Below are positions 46,924 to 54,859 of a DNA stretch of 64,000 nt, one piece after another. Origin of the DNA: AC-32 sp963716865 (GTDB lineage Bacteria; Actinomycetota; Thermoleophilia; Gaiellales; Gaiellaceae); contig CAVQUF010000005.1 in the NCBI GenBank assembly GCA_963716865.1, positions 434,001 to 498,000 on the forward strand, given 5' to 3'. The position numbers and the translations under genes are program-made. The notes beneath the pieces were generated by a model, which made no database searches, had not been told where the DNA came from, and was given only the letters and a program-made list of their open reading frames with translations. Position 1 is the stretch's first letter; every line of letters begins with the position of its first letter.

Positions 46924-48383
46924 AGCGGCCGTTCCCGCCCGGCGAGTACGACGTCGTGGTCGTCGGGAGCGGCCCGGGCGGGCTGCAGACGAGCTACTGC
47001 CTCCGGCACCTGGGGATCGAGCACGCGGTCCTCTCCCGGGACGAGCGGCCGGCGGGGATGTTCCAGCGCTTCCCGATCTTCCAGCGCCTGATCACGTGGA
47101 CGAAGCCGGACGCCCCGGTCGAGCGCACGTCGCGCGAGTACGAGTGGTACGACCACAACAGCCTCCTGGCAGACGAGCCGGAGCTGAAGGCGCTCGTTCC
47201 GGCGCTGATGGACCGGGCCTACGACCTTCCGTCCCGGGCCGAGATGGAGGCCGGGATCGTCGCGTTCGCGGAGCAGGCCGCGCTGCAGGTGCGCTACGGC
47301 TGCACCTGGGAGGCGACCCGCCACGAGGAGAGCGGAATCGTGCTCGAGACGAGCGACGGCGAGTACCGCTGCCGGGCAGTCGTGTTCGCGATCGGCGTGA
47401 CCAAGCCCTGGCGCGCGGCGGTCCCCGGGCTCGAGCACGCCGCCCACTACGTGGACACCGACACCCCCGAGCGGTACGCCGACCGCGACGTCTTCGTCGT
47501 CGGCAAGCGGAACTCCGGCTTCGAGGTCGCGCAGGGGATCCTCCCCTGGGCGCGGAGCATCGTCCTCGGCTCGCCGCGGCCGGTGCAGATGGACGCGCCC
47601 GCGCTCTCGGCTCTCCGCATCAGGTACCTCCACCCCTACGACGAGTACGCGCGCGGCGGGCCGGGCACCTACGTGCTCGACGTCGCGATCGAGCGGATCG
47701 AGCGCGAGGCGGACCGCTTCCGGGTCTTCACGCGCGGCACGACCTGGGACGGTGCGCTGGAGTTCCGGGCCGACGACGTGATCGCAGCCACGGGCTTCGA
47801 GACCCCGCTCCTCGACCTCCCGAAGCTCGGGCTCGTGACCGTCAACGACGGGCGCATCCCGGCGCTGACTCCGTTCTGGGAGAGCGTCTCGCTGCCGGGC
47901 GTGTTCTTCGCCGGGAACGCGTCGTCGGGCGCCAAGGGAATCGGCAAGCGCGGGGCCGGCGCCAGCTCGACCTCGGTGAACGGCTTCCGCTACAACGCGC
48001 GCATCCTCGCCGAGCACCTCGCCGCGCGGCTGGGCGGGTGGAAGCGGCCGCGCGATCGGGTCGACGACCCGGTCTCGTTCCTGCTCCGGGAGCTCACCGC
48101 CGCGCCCGAGCTGTGGGTGCAGAAGGGCTACCTCTGCCGTGTGCTCGCCGGCGAGCAGGGCGTCTACGTGGACGACGGGATCCTCCCGCTCGCGCACTTC
48201 CTGGACGCGCTCGACCACGACGCCGTCGCCGCGAGCGTCGAGGTCGACGAGACCGGGCGCATCCTCCCCACGCTCTACCGCCGCCACGGCGGGGAGATCA
48301 CCGAGAGGCAACTCGAGCCGCACCCGCTCCACGCCTACGAGAGCGAGCCGTACCGCCGAGAGGTCGCGGGCCTGCTCAGCTAG
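46911..48383 (+). CDS. FAD-dependent pyridine-nucleotide-type oxidoreductase (flavin monooxygenase-like)
   Basis: The 490-residue protein has the FAD Rossmann motif DVVVVGSGPGGLQTSYCLRHLGI, MFQRFPIFQRLITWTKPDAP, a second dinucleotide site RDVFVVGKRNSGFEVAQGI, VVFAIGVTKPWRAAVPG and the late ATG-type motif VIAATGFETPLL. The C-terminus continues 110 residues past the core. It could be a monooxygenase or a flavoprotein reductase; the electron acceptor is unknown. TTG 46911 starts inside the cNMP gene (13-nt overlap), so the two are coupled. Confidence 0.85.
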   Translation: MAAVERPFPPGEYDVVVVGSGPGGLQTSYCLRHLGIEHAVLSRDERPAGMFQRFPIFQRLITWTKPDAPVERTSREYEWYDHNSLLADEPELKALVPALMDRAYDLPSRAEMEAGIVAFAEQAALQVRYGCTWEATRHEESGIVLETSDGEYRCRAVVFAIGVTKPWRAAVPGLEHAAHYVDTDTPERYADRDVFVVGKRNSGFEVAQGILPWARSIVLGSPRPVQMDAPALSALRIRYLHPYDEYARGGPGTYVLDVAIERIEREADRFRVFTRGTTWDGALEFRADDVIAATGFETPLLDLPKLGLVTVNDGRIPALTPFWESVSLPGVFFAGNASSGAKGIGKRGAGASSTSVNGFRYNARILAEHLAARLGGWKRPRDRVDDPVSFLLRELTAAPELWVQKGYLCRVLAGEQGVYVDDGILPLAHFLDALDHDAVAASVEVDETGRILPTLYRRHGGEITERQLEPHPLHAYESEPYRREVAGLLS

Positions 48384-48399
48384 GTCGGCCGACTGCTGA

Positions 48400-48473
48400 T
48401 GGGCCCGCCTGGATTCGAACCAGGGACCAACGGATTATGAGTCCGCTGCTCTGACCAGCTGAGCTACGGGCCC
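48400..48473 (-). tRNA. tRNA with CAU anticodon (tRNA-Ile2 or tRNA-Met)
   Basis: On the reverse strand a full cloverleaf: acceptor GGGCCCG/CGGGCCC, D arm GCTC...GAGC, anticodon stem GCGGA/TCCGT with loop CTCATAA, T arm CCTGG-TTCGAAT-CCAGG, discriminator A. No CCA is encoded. The anticodon CAU fits elongator Met or lysidine-modified Ile2; the TTGGTC after the anticodon stem recalls E. coli Ile2, so Ile2 is slightly favoured. The flanking 48384-48399 and 48474-48527 have no gene. Confidence 0.9.
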
Positions 48474-48527
48474 GCGGTGACCACCATAGCGCCGTCCGCG
48501 GTGGGTCAAGCCCGAGCCGCCGCCGGA

Positions 48528-48544
48528 GCCGGGCTTCGCCCGGC
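48528..48544. repeat. GC-rich perfect hairpin
   Basis: GCCGGGC, loop TTC, GCCCGGC: a perfect 7-bp stem between the tRNA and the 77-bp element. It is the same palindrome family as 13827-13843. Confidence 0.45.
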
Positions 48545-48588
48545 GGGAGGCTCACCACGATAGAACCGTCCGGAGCAAGCCAAGAAGA

Positions 48589-48665
48589 GGCGGCTCCTGA
48601 CACGCCTGCGGCACGCCGCCGCTCACAAGGAGGGGGCTCACGGGGGAACCAGGAGTTCCTCCGTG
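48589..48665. repeat. 77-bp dispersed structured element, copy B
   Basis: Same length and layout as copy A at 40714-40790: GGCGGCTCCTGA start, an internal GCGGC/GCCGC hairpin, CAAGGAGGGG, then GGGGGAACCAGGAGTTCCTCC hairpin and CCGTG. Shortly after it, 48669-48681 repeats AGCTACGGGCCCG, the start of the tRNA (reverse strand), so the two overlap a small tRNA-derived scar. Confidence 0.6.
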
Positions 48666-48798
48666 TTCAGCTACGGGCCCGGCGCGACGAAGCGTAGCGC
48701 CGGTCTGTGACAGTTATCCTCGACGCGGCGGCGCGAAACCCTCACAATAGGCGCTGCCTGCACTCCAGCGGCCGTCCACAAAGGAGGGTGAGCGAACG

Positions 48799-49251
48799 GT
48801 GAAGGTCTTCCAGCACGAACGACAGCTTCGAACCACCGGCGGCCTCTCTGTCCGCGACATCACCGACGAGGTCAACGAGGCCGTCCGGGAAAGCGGCGTC
48901 GTGGACGGCATCGCGTGCGTGTACTCGCCCCACACGACCTGCTGCGTGCGGGTGAACGAGTTCGAGGACGGCTTCCTGGAGGATTTCGCCAACCTGCTCA
49001 AGCGCCTCGTGCCGAGCGAGACCTACTATGCCCACGACGACTGGGATCGCCGCACGGAGAACATCTGCCCCGAGGACATGGACTTCGGCAACGGGCACTC
49101 GCACTGCATGGCGATGCTGCTCGGAACCGCCGGCGAGTCGATCCCGGTGCGCGACGGCGAGCTCTGTCTGGGCACCTGGCAGCGCGTGCTCTTCCTCGAG
49201 CTTGACCGCGAGCGCGACCGCCGCTGGATCGTGCAGGTCGTCGGGACCTAG
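48799..49251 (+). CDS. yjbQ: YjbQ/UPF0047-family protein (secondary thiamine-phosphate synthase type)
   Basis: The 150-residue protein has VYSPHTTCCVRVNEFEDGFLEDF, YYAHDDWDRRTENICPEDMDFGNGHSHCMAMLLGTAGESIPV and LGTWQRVLFLELDRERDRR. The conserved His/Asp/Glu-Asn-Gly-His-His cluster is intact. The family has weak thiamine-phosphate synthase activity in some members; the cellular role is unclear. It has AAAGGAGGG before the GTG, a leadered start, at 48782 onward. Confidence 0.9.
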   Translation: MKVFQHERQLRTTGGLSVRDITDEVNEAVRESGVVDGIACVYSPHTTCCVRVNEFEDGFLEDFANLLKRLVPSETYYAHDDWDRRTENICPEDMDFGNGHSHCMAMLLGTAGESIPVRDGELCLGTWQRVLFLELDRERDRRWIVQVVGT

Positions 49252-49258
49252 GCGTCGT

Positions 49259-49726
49259 CTACGGGGACAGCGCTTCGACCAGCTGCTCCTGCAGCCAGGA
49301 GAGGTAGGCGTACACGGCGAGCCCCGACGCCGAGGGGTCGTCGGGGTCGAGCCCGTCGAGCAGGGTGTCCTCCTGGACGTCGAGGCGGGTGCCGAGCGCG
49401 AGGCGGAGGTCGTTGAGGGCGCGGAGCCAGGCGTCGGCCTCGGCGGTCGAGAGGCGCTCCTGCCCGACCGTCCGGGTCAAGAGGTCCAGAGACTGCCGGC
49501 GTCCGTCGAGCAGCTCCGCGGCCGCGAGCTCACGATAGGCCTGCTCGTCCCGCTCGTCGTCGTAAGCCGGCGGGAACAGACGGCGGAGCGAGGGATCGTC
49601 CGGCGCGGCGTCGAGGCCCGACCGGAGCTCGTTCGCCAGGCCGAGAAGGAGCGCCTGCTCCTCGGCGGGCAGACGCACGATGACGCCTCCCTCCTCCGCC
49701 GCCCGCTCGATGCGCCACTGCTCCAC
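49259..49726 (-). CDS. DUF2017-like protein next to clpS
   Basis: The 155-residue protein begins EQWRIERAAEEGGVIVRLPAEEQALLLGLANEL and continues helical to the end SASGLAVYAYLSWLQEQLVEAL. Such proteins (DUF2017) follow clpS in actinobacteria, and this one does: GTG 49726 shares a base with the clpS stop. The longer open frame is a shadow. Function unknown. Confidence 0.82.
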   Translation of the reverse strand: MEQWRIERAAEEGGVIVRLPAEEQALLLGLANELRSGLDAAPDDPSLRRLFPPAYDDERDEQAYRELAAAELLDGRRQSLDLLTRTVGQERLSTAEADAWLRALNDLRLALGTRLDVQEDTLLDGLDPDDPSASGLAVYAYLSWLQEQLVEALSP

Positions 49727-50025
49727 TAGTCCTGGCGCATCGTCGCCCACAGGCCGTGGGCGTGCAGGCGCGAGACGTCGTGCTCGGCCTTCTCGCGCGT
49801 TCCGCTCGAGACGACGGCCTTCCCTTCGTTGTGCACCTGAAGCATCAGCTGCGTCGCCTTCGCCTTGCTGTAGCCGAACAGCTTCTGGAACACGAGGGTG
49901 ACGTACGACATCAGGTTGATCGGGTCGTTCCAGACGATCACGATCCAGGGGCGGTCGCGCTCGACGTCGTCGACGCTGCGCGGCTGCTGAACCTGGACCT
50001 CGCGCGGGGCGACTGTGGTCGGCAT
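49726..50025 (-). CDS. clpS: ATP-dependent Clp protease adaptor ClpS
   Basis: The 99-residue protein has a flexible N-terminus, then PWIVIVWNDPINLMSYVTLVFQKLFGYSKAKATQLMLQVHNEGKAVVSSGTREKAEHDVSRLHAHGLWATM. This is the ClpS core, with the hydrophobic pocket and Asn-Asp-Pro motif for N-end rule substrates. ClpS delivers them to ClpA/ClpC. ATG 50025 is chosen because the N-end of the longer frame is not conserved. The region 50026-50217 upstream shows no other gene. Confidence 0.95.
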   Translation of the reverse strand: MPTTVAPREVQVQQPRSVDDVERDRPWIVIVWNDPINLMSYVTLVFQKLFGYSKAKATQLMLQVHNEGKAVVSSGTREKAEHDVSRLHAHGLWATMRQD

Positions 50026-50217
50026 GGCCTGATTGTGGCTGACGGGCCGCTCGGCATCCTCGGTTTCGCGCCTACGCCTGGGCGTTACACAATTGCTCCA
50101 GAGCCGGCACGGATTCGGCACACGGTCGAGCGCCGTGCCGGGTACCGTCCCAAACCCCCTCCCACCCCAGGGGCGCGCGCGTGAACATGAGGACGCTGAG
50201 GACGCGCCGGGCTCGGG

Positions 50218-51261
50218 CTACGCGACGTTCAGCGCCTCGAGCTCACGGTTGACCGCGAGCTGCTCGAGGGCGCGAGCCTCGATCTGCCGCACGCGCTCGC
50301 GGGTGATGCCGAGCTGTCTCCCGATCGCCTCGAGCGAGACTGGCTCGCGGTCGCCGTTCAGTCCGTAGCGGAGCTTCAGGACCTCGCGCTCGCGCTCGGG
50401 CAGCTGCGCCACCGCGCGCCGGAGGACGTCCTGCTCGAGGCTGACGGTGATCTCCTCCTCGGGCGGAGTGGCTTCGGAGGCGATCAGCTCGCCGAGCGCG
50501 CCCTCGTTCTCCGCGCCGATCGGCCGGTCGAGGCTCGTAACCGAGCGGGCGACCTCCCGCACCTCGCGCAGCTCCTTCTCCGACAGCTTCGCCCGCTGCG
50601 CGATCTCCTCCTCGGTCGGCTCGTGCCCGAGCTGCGCGACGAGCTCGCGCTCGGCCCGCGCGATCCGGCGCTCGCGCTCGGCGATGTGCACAGGGATCCG
50701 GATCGTGTGCGACTTGTTGGCGATGCCGCGCTGCACCGCCTGGCGGATCCACCAGGTCGCGTAGGTCGAGAACTTGAAGCCGCGGCGCCAGTCGAACTTC
50801 TCCACCGCGCGGATGAGGCCGATGATCCCCTCCTGGATCAGGTCGAGGAGCGAGAGACCGAGTCCCTGATAGCGCTTCGCGATCGAGACGACGAGGCGGA
50901 GGTTGGAGTTGATCATCCGGTCCTTCGCCTCCTTGTCGCCGCGCTCGATCAACTTCGCGAGCTCGACCTCCTCTTCGGCGGTCAGCAGCGGCCAGCGCCC
51001 GGCCTCGTTGAGGAAGAGCTGCAGCGCGTCGGTGGTCGCGACGGCCAGCTTGCCGTTGATGTACGTGCTCCCCTCGCCGGCGCGGGCGCAGTCGTCGGTG
51101 ACCTCGATCCCGAGCTCGTCGAGCTGCTCGTACAGGCGGCGAAGCTCCTCGTCGTCGACCTCGTGCTCGGTGACGAACTCGTTCACGCGGGACAGGCAGA
51201 GGCAGCCGTCCCGCTCACCCTCCGCGACGAGAGCCGCGACGGGCTCGTGGAGACCGGTCAC
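50218..51261 (-). CDS. sigA: primary RNA polymerase sigma factor (SigA/RpoD-type)
   Basis: The 347-residue protein has region 1.2 (STDALQLFLNEAGRWPLLTAEEEVELAKLIERGD-like), region 2 with the -10 recognising segment GLIRAVEKFDWRRGFKFSTYATWWIRQAVQRGIAN, region 3 and region 4 helix-turn-helix LEAIGRQLGITRERVRQIEARAL for the -35. The N-terminus is shortened compared with full RpoD (VTEHEVDDEELRRLYEQLDELGIEV resembles region 1.1). GTG 51261 is preceded by AGGAGGCAAG, a good ribosome binding site. This fits the TANNNT boxes seen throughout. Confidence 0.95.
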   Translation of the reverse strand: MTGLHEPVAALVAEGERDGCLCLSRVNEFVTEHEVDDEELRRLYEQLDELGIEVTDDCARAGEGSTYINGKLAVATTDALQLFLNEAGRWPLLTAEEEVELAKLIERGDKEAKDRMINSNLRLVVSIAKRYQGLGLSLLDLIQEGIIGLIRAVEKFDWRRGFKFSTYATWWIRQAVQRGIANKSHTIRIPVHIAERERRIARAERELVAQLGHEPTEEEIAQRAKLSEKELREVREVARSVTSLDRPIGAENEGALGELIASEATPPEEEITVSLEQDVLRRAVAQLPEREREVLKLRYGLNGDREPVSLEAIGRQLGITRERVRQIEARALEQLAVNRELEALNVA

Positions 51262-51299
51262 GCCCTTGCCTCCTGCCGAGCGCCGTACATGAGAACAGG

Positions 51300-51854
51300 T
51301 TAGAGCAGGTGACAGGCGCGCGCGGTGTTCGGCCAGGGGTAGAAGCCCCGTCCGTTGCGGTGAGCGCGCTCGGCGACCCACATCTGCTCGAGCGGCGTCC
51401 AGCGGTTCGCCCAACCGCGGCGGAGCAGCGTCCTCGTGGCGTAGGAGCGCATGAACCCACGATCCATCTGGAGCCCACCCCAGTACGGGTCGCCGGAATC
51501 CAACCAGCTTCCCTCGTAGCGGTGGATGCAGAGCCAGGCACGCATGTGCGGCGGATGGGCGGCGACTCTGCGCACGCGCTGCATGCGGGCCCGCCAGTAG
51601 TGCAGCGCGCGCTCGGACTGCAGCGATACGGCCAGGCGCGAGTGGCGGAGCCCCATGAGGCTCTCCCAGCGCCAGGTGTTCGAGCGCAGGCTCCGGACGA
51701 GCTTCGGGTTCATGTGCTTCACCGCGACGGGCGGCGTCAAGTGCGGCTTCGGCTTCGGCGGGCCCGTCGCCGCCCAGAGGCTCGAGGCCGTCGCGCCCAC
51801 GGCGAGCGTCACCAGTACGGGCACGAGGATTCGTTTGACACGGTTGTTGTTCAC
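51300..51854 (-). CDS. secreted transglycosylase-like (Rpf-like) protein
   Basis: The 184-residue protein has a signal peptide or anchor (VKRILVPVLVTLAVGATASSLWAATG) and a C-terminal RPF-like domain: AWLCIHRYEGSWLDSGDPYWGGLQMDRGFMRSY, then PLEQMWVAERAHRNGRGFYPW, the pattern of lysozyme-type peptidoglycan hydrolases with catalytic Glu in HRYEGSW. The start is GTG 51854, with a strong AGGAGG (51867-51872) 12-17 nt upstream and a long structured leader; the frame is open further up. Confidence 0.85.
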   Translation of the reverse strand: MNNNRVKRILVPVLVTLAVGATASSLWAATGPPKPKPHLTPPVAVKHMNPKLVRSLRSNTWRWESLMGLRHSRLAVSLQSERALHYWRARMQRVRRVAAHPPHMRAWLCIHRYEGSWLDSGDPYWGGLQMDRGFMRSYATRTLLRRGWANRWTPLEQMWVAERAHRNGRGFYPWPNTARACHLL

Positions 51855-51866
51855 GGTTGAAGCGAC

Positions 51867-52006
51867 CTCCTGAGGGCTCTCGCCAGAGCACGTCGCGAGA
51901 CGGCGCGGAAGCATGCTCCGGGAGCCCTGTTCGGACTGACCCTTTCGAGAGGGATACGACGCGGAACCCCGCGCTGAGTTAGCGGACTTCGTGCCTTAGT
52001 GCACGA
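51867..52006 (-). promoter_or_regulatory. structured 5' leader of the transglycosylase-like gene
   Basis: On the transcript strand five hairpins follow in series: TCGTGC-ACTAAG-GCACGA (51989-52006), GCGCGG-GGTT-CCGCG, CCCT-CTCGAA-AGGG, GCTC-CCG-GAGC and GCTCT-GGCG-AGAGC, the last directly before the ribosome binding site (51867-51872). Peptidoglycan-hydrolase genes of actinobacteria often have riboswitch-controlled leaders (c-di-AMP class), but the diagnostic c-di-AMP core was not seen. The TCGTGC hairpin lies at the far end. Confidence 0.45.
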
Positions 52007-52041
52007 GATGCCGGACAAACCCGCTTGGTAGCGTCGAATCC

Positions 52042-53187
52042 GTGCGCAGGCTCCTGATCCTTCTGAGCGCGGTCGTCGCCGTGGACACGATGTTCTACAC
52101 GGCGCTCGCGCCGCTTCTCCCCCACTTCACCGAGCGCTACGACCTCTCCAAGACGGGCGCGGGCGTGCTCTTCGCCGTCTACGGAGCCGGGGTGCTCGCC
52201 GCGGCGATCCCGGGCGGGGTCGCGGCCTCGCGCTTCGGGCCGAAGCGGGCCGTGGTCTTCGGAATCGCGGTAACGGCCGTGGCGACCCTGGGCTTTGCGC
52301 TGGCGGACACCGCCTGGATGCTGTCGGTGGCGCGCCTCGTGCAGGGGTTCGGCAGCGCGTTCTCCTGGGCGGGAGCGCTCGCCTGGCTCGTCGGTGCGGG
52401 ACCGCCCGGGCGACGGGGAACGCTGATCGGCACCGCGATGGGGGCGGCCGTCTTCGGCGCGCTGCTCGGGCCGGCGCTGGGGGCGCTGGCCACCGTCGTC
52501 GGCGTTCGGCCGACCTTCCTCGGCGTAAGCACGATCGGGTTCGTCATCTGCGCCTGGGTCGCAGTAACCCCGGGCGTGGCCGCGCAGCCGCAGCCGATCG
52601 GGGCGCTCCGGCGAGCGGACCGGCGCTTGCTGTTCGCGCTCTGGCTGATCGTCCTCCCCTCCCTGCTTTTCGGCGTGCTCGACGTCCTGGCGCCGCTGAC
52701 GCTGCACGCGAACGGCTGGGGCGGCGTCGCGATCGGCGGGCTGTTCTTCGTCACGGCGGCCGCCGAGACGGTGCTCAACCCGGTCCTAGGCCGGTTCACC
52801 GACCGGCACGGCCGGCTCCTCCCGGTTCGGCTGGCGCTGTTCGGCTCGATCGCCGTCTCGCTCGCGCTCGCCTGGTCCGAGACGGCGGCCGTGGTCGCGT
52901 TCCTCGTGTTCGCGTCCGCGATGGCGTACGGCTCCTTCTACACGCCCGGGATGGCGCTCTTCTCCGAGAGCGCCGAGCGAATCGGGATCGCGCAAGGCCT
53001 CGCCTTCGGCGCGATGAACGGCGCCTGGGCGGCGGGCGCCCTCGTCGCCCCTGCAGCCGGAGGCGCGCTCGCCCAGGCAGGCGGCGACACGCTGCCCTAC
53101 GTCCTGCTCGCGGCGATCTGTCTCGTGACCCTGGCCGTCGTCCGCCCGTCCTACGCCCAGTCGAGCTCGCGCCCGAGCAGCGCGTAG
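52042..53187 (+). CDS. MFS transporter
   Basis: The 381-residue protein has about 12 membrane helices. The first loop shows LLPHFTERYDLSKTGAGVLFAVYGAGVLAAAIPGGVAASRFGPKRAVVFG, the usual MFS motif A region. Later motifs show FGALLGPALGALATVVGVRPTF and GRFTDRHGRLLPVRLALFG. The substrate is unknown; drug or sugar efflux are both possible. TAGCGT (52029-52034) has its first T 13 nt before the GTG (leaderless). Its end overlaps the convergent sulfotransferase by 37 bp. Confidence 0.9.
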   Translation: MRRLLILLSAVVAVDTMFYTALAPLLPHFTERYDLSKTGAGVLFAVYGAGVLAAAIPGGVAASRFGPKRAVVFGIAVTAVATLGFALADTAWMLSVARLVQGFGSAFSWAGALAWLVGAGPPGRRGTLIGTAMGAAVFGALLGPALGALATVVGVRPTFLGVSTIGFVICAWVAVTPGVAAQPQPIGALRRADRRLLFALWLIVLPSLLFGVLDVLAPLTLHANGWGGVAIGGLFFVTAAAETVLNPVLGRFTDRHGRLLPVRLALFGSIAVSLALAWSETAAVVAFLVFASAMAYGSFYTPGMALFSESAERIGIAQGLAFGAMNGAWAAGALVAPAAGGALAQAGGDTLPYVLLAAICLVTLAVVRPSYAQSSSRPSSA

Positions 53188-54002
53188 AGACGGCGGTTCG
53201 GCTCGGCGAACTCCTCGGCGAGGCGGGCACGAGTCTCGGGACGCATCGGCTCGTACTCTCGCTCGAAGACCCGCGGGTACGAGTCGAGCGACTGCGGTAC
53301 GGCGCCGAGGAACTCGAGCACGCGGGCGTGCGTCCGCTCGGGCTCGCCGAGCAGGTCCTCGCTGGGAACGATCAGCAGCTGTTCGGCCGGGAAGGCGCCG
53401 AGCCAGCGCTCCAGCTGCTCGGCGTAGCGCCCGCGCGCGGCGTACGTGTAGTTCCACCAGGCATGGCTGAAGTAGGCGGGATCGGCGAGCATCCGCTCCT
53501 CCTCGCCCTGCAGGCGCTCGTCCTCGGCCGCCAGGGCATCCTCGAACGAGAGCGGCTCGCGGCCCAGCGCGACCTCGTGCTGGTAGTGGGAGAACGCGCG
53601 GTCGACGGGGTCGCGCACGAGCGTGATCAGCTTCGCGTCGGGCACGAGCGCGGCAACACGTGTGGGCGCGAGCGGATGGAAGAGGTAGCTCGGGCTCGCC
53701 TCGCCGACCAGTCCGCGCGCCCTGAGCGTGTTCGGGAAGTTGCCGCGGTACCAGGCCTCGCCGCGCGCGTAGTGCCGGTCGAAGAAGCTGACCTCCTTCC
53801 AGGACGGGCCCGTGATCCCCGGGGTCTCGCGCAGGTAGGCGTAGAGGGCGGTCGTGCCCGCCTTCTGCGCGCCGATGATGAGGAAGTCCGGCAGCGGCCT
53901 GATCGCAGCCGTGGCCTTACCGTACGTCCAGACCGCGTTGCGCAGCACCGCGCGCACGGGCTCGGGGATGGTCGGGATCTTCTCTGCAGGCAGTCGCGGC
54001 AC
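53151..54002 (-). CDS. sulfotransferase family protein 1
   Basis: The 283-residue protein has the 5'-phosphosulfate loop IIGAQKAGTTALYAYLRETPGI, VSFFDRHYARGEAWYRGNFP, the 3'-phosphate region LVRDPVDRAFSHYQHEVALGR and a C-terminal helical end. It transfers sulfonate from PAPS to an acceptor, probably a carbohydrate or lipid at the cell surface. The start is GTG 54002, 8 bp after the stop of the second sulfotransferase gene. Confidence 0.9.
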   Translation of the reverse strand: MPRLPAEKIPTIPEPVRAVLRNAVWTYGKATAAIRPLPDFLIIGAQKAGTTALYAYLRETPGITGPSWKEVSFFDRHYARGEAWYRGNFPNTLRARGLVGEASPSYLFHPLAPTRVAALVPDAKLITLVRDPVDRAFSHYQHEVALGREPLSFEDALAAEDERLQGEEERMLADPAYFSHAWWNYTYAARGRYAEQLERWLGAFPAEQLLIVPSEDLLGEPERTHARVLEFLGAVPQSLDSYPRVFEREYEPMRPETRARLAEEFAEPNRRLYALLGRELDWA

Positions 54003-54010
54003 AGAAACGC

Positions 54011-54847
54011 CTACGAGTAGCCGAGCTCGTTCATCAGGTCGCCCGCCTCGGCCTCGACCTCCGCGACCTGCTCGGGCGTGAGGTTGCGCTCCCACCGGCC
54101 GACCGACTCACCGTGCGCGTCGGAGACGGCGTGCGCGAGCAGGACCGGGTCGGCGCCGATGTGCGCGGCAATCGGCGCGGAGGCTTTCACGGGGTCGGCC
54201 GCGAGCTCCTCGTAGCGGACGGTGACGGTGTTCTCAGGCACCGCCCGGGCCGCGGTCGCGTACGCGCGCCAGACCCAGCCGGCCCGCCTGGCCTCGTCGG
54301 CGGCGGCGAACTCGTCCTCCCGGCCGGGCTCGACCCAGAAGCGGGCGTGGCCCCCGTACGGCGCGCCGACGTCGTCCCGGCCGGAGCGGTCGGCCCCGAG
54401 CCAGCCCTTCTGGAGCAGCGAGGCGGCGACGTCGCGCGGGTCGCGGACCATGTGCACGACCGCCGCCTGCGGGTAGGCCCGGACCACCGCCTCGAGCACG
54501 AAGGCAGTCTCCGGCGACTGCTCGACCGCCCGCAGGTGGCGGACGAGCCCGTACCGCCTGATCGTCTCCAGCATGTCGCGGAGCTCGGCCGAGGCCTGCT
54601 CTTCCGGGCCAGGAGCAAGCCGGGGAACCGCCGCCTTCCAGGGAGCCAGCTCACCGAGGTCGGCAAACCCGGGCACGCGTCCGATCGAGCCCGCGACGAA
54701 CGTCGTGCCCGAGCGAGGCGACCCGAGCACGAACACGGGACGCTCCGCGACGGCGTCGAGGTCGTCGTGGCTCCGGCGGCGCCCACGCGCGAGCACGCGT
54801 GCGACGGCGCCGCCGTAGAGACGCAGGTTTCCGGAAGGCGCTGCCAA
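54011..54847 (-). CDS. sulfotransferase family protein 2
   Basis: The 278-residue protein has the PAPS-binding P-loop VFVLGSPRSGTTFVAGSIG and the 3'-phosphate site VHMVRDPRDVAASLLQKGWLG, then RYEELAADPVKA and the end TPEQVAEVEAEAGDLMNELGYS. It is a paralogue of the first sulfotransferase, adjacent on the same strand; together they form a two-gene unit. Tandem sulfotransferases near sugar-modifying genes suggest sulfated glycan or glycolipid synthesis (inference). Confidence 0.9.
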   Translation of the reverse strand: MAAPSGNLRLYGGAVARVLARGRRRSHDDLDAVAERPVFVLGSPRSGTTFVAGSIGRVPGFADLGELAPWKAAVPRLAPGPEEQASAELRDMLETIRRYGLVRHLRAVEQSPETAFVLEAVVRAYPQAAVVHMVRDPRDVAASLLQKGWLGADRSGRDDVGAPYGGHARFWVEPGREDEFAAADEARRAGWVWRAYATAARAVPENTVTVRYEELAADPVKASAPIAAHIGADPVLLAHAVSDAHGESVGRWERNLTPEQVAEVEAEAGDLMNELGYS

Positions 54848-54859
54848 CGGCGCCGAAGC

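Noticed and set aside
46659..48332. 557-residue minus-strand ORF
   Set aside because: Antisense shadow of the cNMP and FAD genes.
43053..48383. classical CBASS defence operon around the patatin
   Set aside because: No CD-NTase, Cap2/Cap3 or related gene is adjacent; the cyclase-domain proteins at 20-26 kb are too distant, so the module is reported only as unknown.
51867..52006. c-di-AMP (ydaO) riboswitch
   Set aside because: Hairpins are present and the downstream gene fits, but the conserved ydaO core was not recognisable, so only a generic structured leader is claimed.
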